Positions 7,034 through 7,403 of a stretch of DNA of 7,403 bases are shown here, piece after piece; position 1 is the first letter of the stretch, and every line of letters begins with the position of its first letter. A program made the position numbers and the translations under genes. The stretch lies in contig DFXC01000066.1 in assembly GCA_002383105.1 (NCBI GenBank), positions 2,360 through 9,762 on the forward strand, given 5' to 3'. The stretch is from Hyphomicrobiaceae bacterium UBA4118. GTDB lineage: Bacteria; Pseudomonadota; Alphaproteobacteria; Rhizobiales; Methyloligellaceae. The notes beneath the pieces were generated by a model. That model searched no databases and was not told the origin of the DNA. It saw only the letters and a list, made by a program, of their open reading frames with translations.

Positions 7034-7403
7034 ATGCACGGATCGCATTCGCATAATCATAGCCACGCCGGCCACAGTCCCGGGCACGGCCATGCCCACC
7101 CCAATGCCAACAACGAGCGGCGCATGGGGCTTGCCGCACTGCTCACCGGCGCCTTCATGTTTGCCGAAGTTGCCGGCGGCATCGCCGCGGGCTCGCTCGC
7201 GCTCCTGGCTGACGCCGGTCACATGCTGACCGACTTCGCCTCGCTTTCGCTGGCTTGGTTCGGCTTCAGGCTCTCGCGCCGGCCTGCCGACTGGATGCGC
7301 ACCTATGGCTTCGACCGCTTCCAGGTGCTGGTCGCGTTTGCCAACGGGCTGGCCTTGTTCACCATCGCCGCATGGATCGTCTACGAGGCGGCCGAGCGGC
7401 TCA
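7034..7403 (+). CDS. Cation diffusion facilitator (CDF) family metal exporter, 3'-truncated
   Basis: Translation from ATG 7034 gives 123 residues before the window ends; the gene is incomplete. The first 22 residues contain nine histidines (H2, 5, 7, 9, 11, 14, 18, 20, 22), a cytosolic metal-binding tail common in zinc-type CDF proteins. Helix 1 covers about 31-52. Helix 2 carries SLALLADAGHMLTD, in which D60, H63 and D67 fall at the expected transport-site and signature positions, with H63xxxD67 typical of zinc transporters. YGFDRFQVLVAFANG (91-105) leads into helix 3. Relatives such as CzcD and ZitB export Zn2+ (sometimes Co2+ or Cd2+) in exchange for protons; the His in helix 2 favours zinc over manganese or iron. 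The start lies six bases after the yejE stop without a clear Shine-Dalgarno sequence, so co-transcription with the yej genes is likely. It sits where yejF is often found. Specific metal and full length cannot be judged here. Confidence 0.93.
   Translation, partial: MHGSHSHNHSHAGHSPGHGHAHPNANNERRMGLAALLTGAFMFAEVAGGIAAGSLALLADAGHMLTDFASLSLAWFGFRLSRRPADWMRTYGFDRFQVLVAFANGLALFTIAAWIVYEAAERL

Noticed and set aside
1..7403. CRISPR array, tRNA or rRNA gene, insertion sequence, phage or defence system
   Set aside because: No regularly spaced repeats, transposase-like proteins, terminal inverted repeats flanked by duplications, or RNA gene signatures were seen. The only tandem repeats are inside the cytochrome coding sequence.

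Overview
The window is GC-rich (roughly two-thirds GC by eye) and densely coding, with every convincing gene on the + strand. Protein content points to an alphaproteobacterium, most likely of the Hyphomicrobiales (Rhizobiales). The reasons are a c2-type cytochrome with Ala/Pro-rich linkers, tandem yejA copies ahead of yejB and yejE, and rhizobial-looking features in YejE. The order-level placement is inference; no rRNA or other marker is present.

Layout. Positions 1-625 hold the 3' part of a class I c-type cytochrome gene, whose start lies before the window. Positions 626-928 are non-coding and hold a short perfect inverted repeat; any promoter for the next genes should be here. Positions 929-7027 are a compact operon: two tandem YejA-like periplasmic peptide-binding proteins (929-2782 and 2782-4749), then the permeases YejB (4746-5858) and YejE (5864-7027). 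The junctions are a TGATG overlap, an ATGA overlap and a 5-base gap. Six bases after yejE, a cation diffusion facilitator (CDF) metal exporter gene starts at 7034 and runs off the right edge.

How they work together. YejA1 and YejA2 should capture oligopeptides or peptide-like compounds in the periplasm and deliver them to a YejB-YejE membrane channel. Such an importer needs an ATPase (YejF in E. coli). No ATPase is encoded here: the place where yejF is usually found is taken by the CDF gene. The cytochrome is an unrelated respiratory gene. The CDF gene may be co-transcribed with the importer.

The window is mostly a recognisable transporter locus rather than a clearly new system. The points worth a second look are the missing yejF with a CDF gene in its place, a C-terminal membrane anchor on the second YejA, a cysteine-bearing periplasmic insert in YejE, and repeat-built linkers in the cytochrome.
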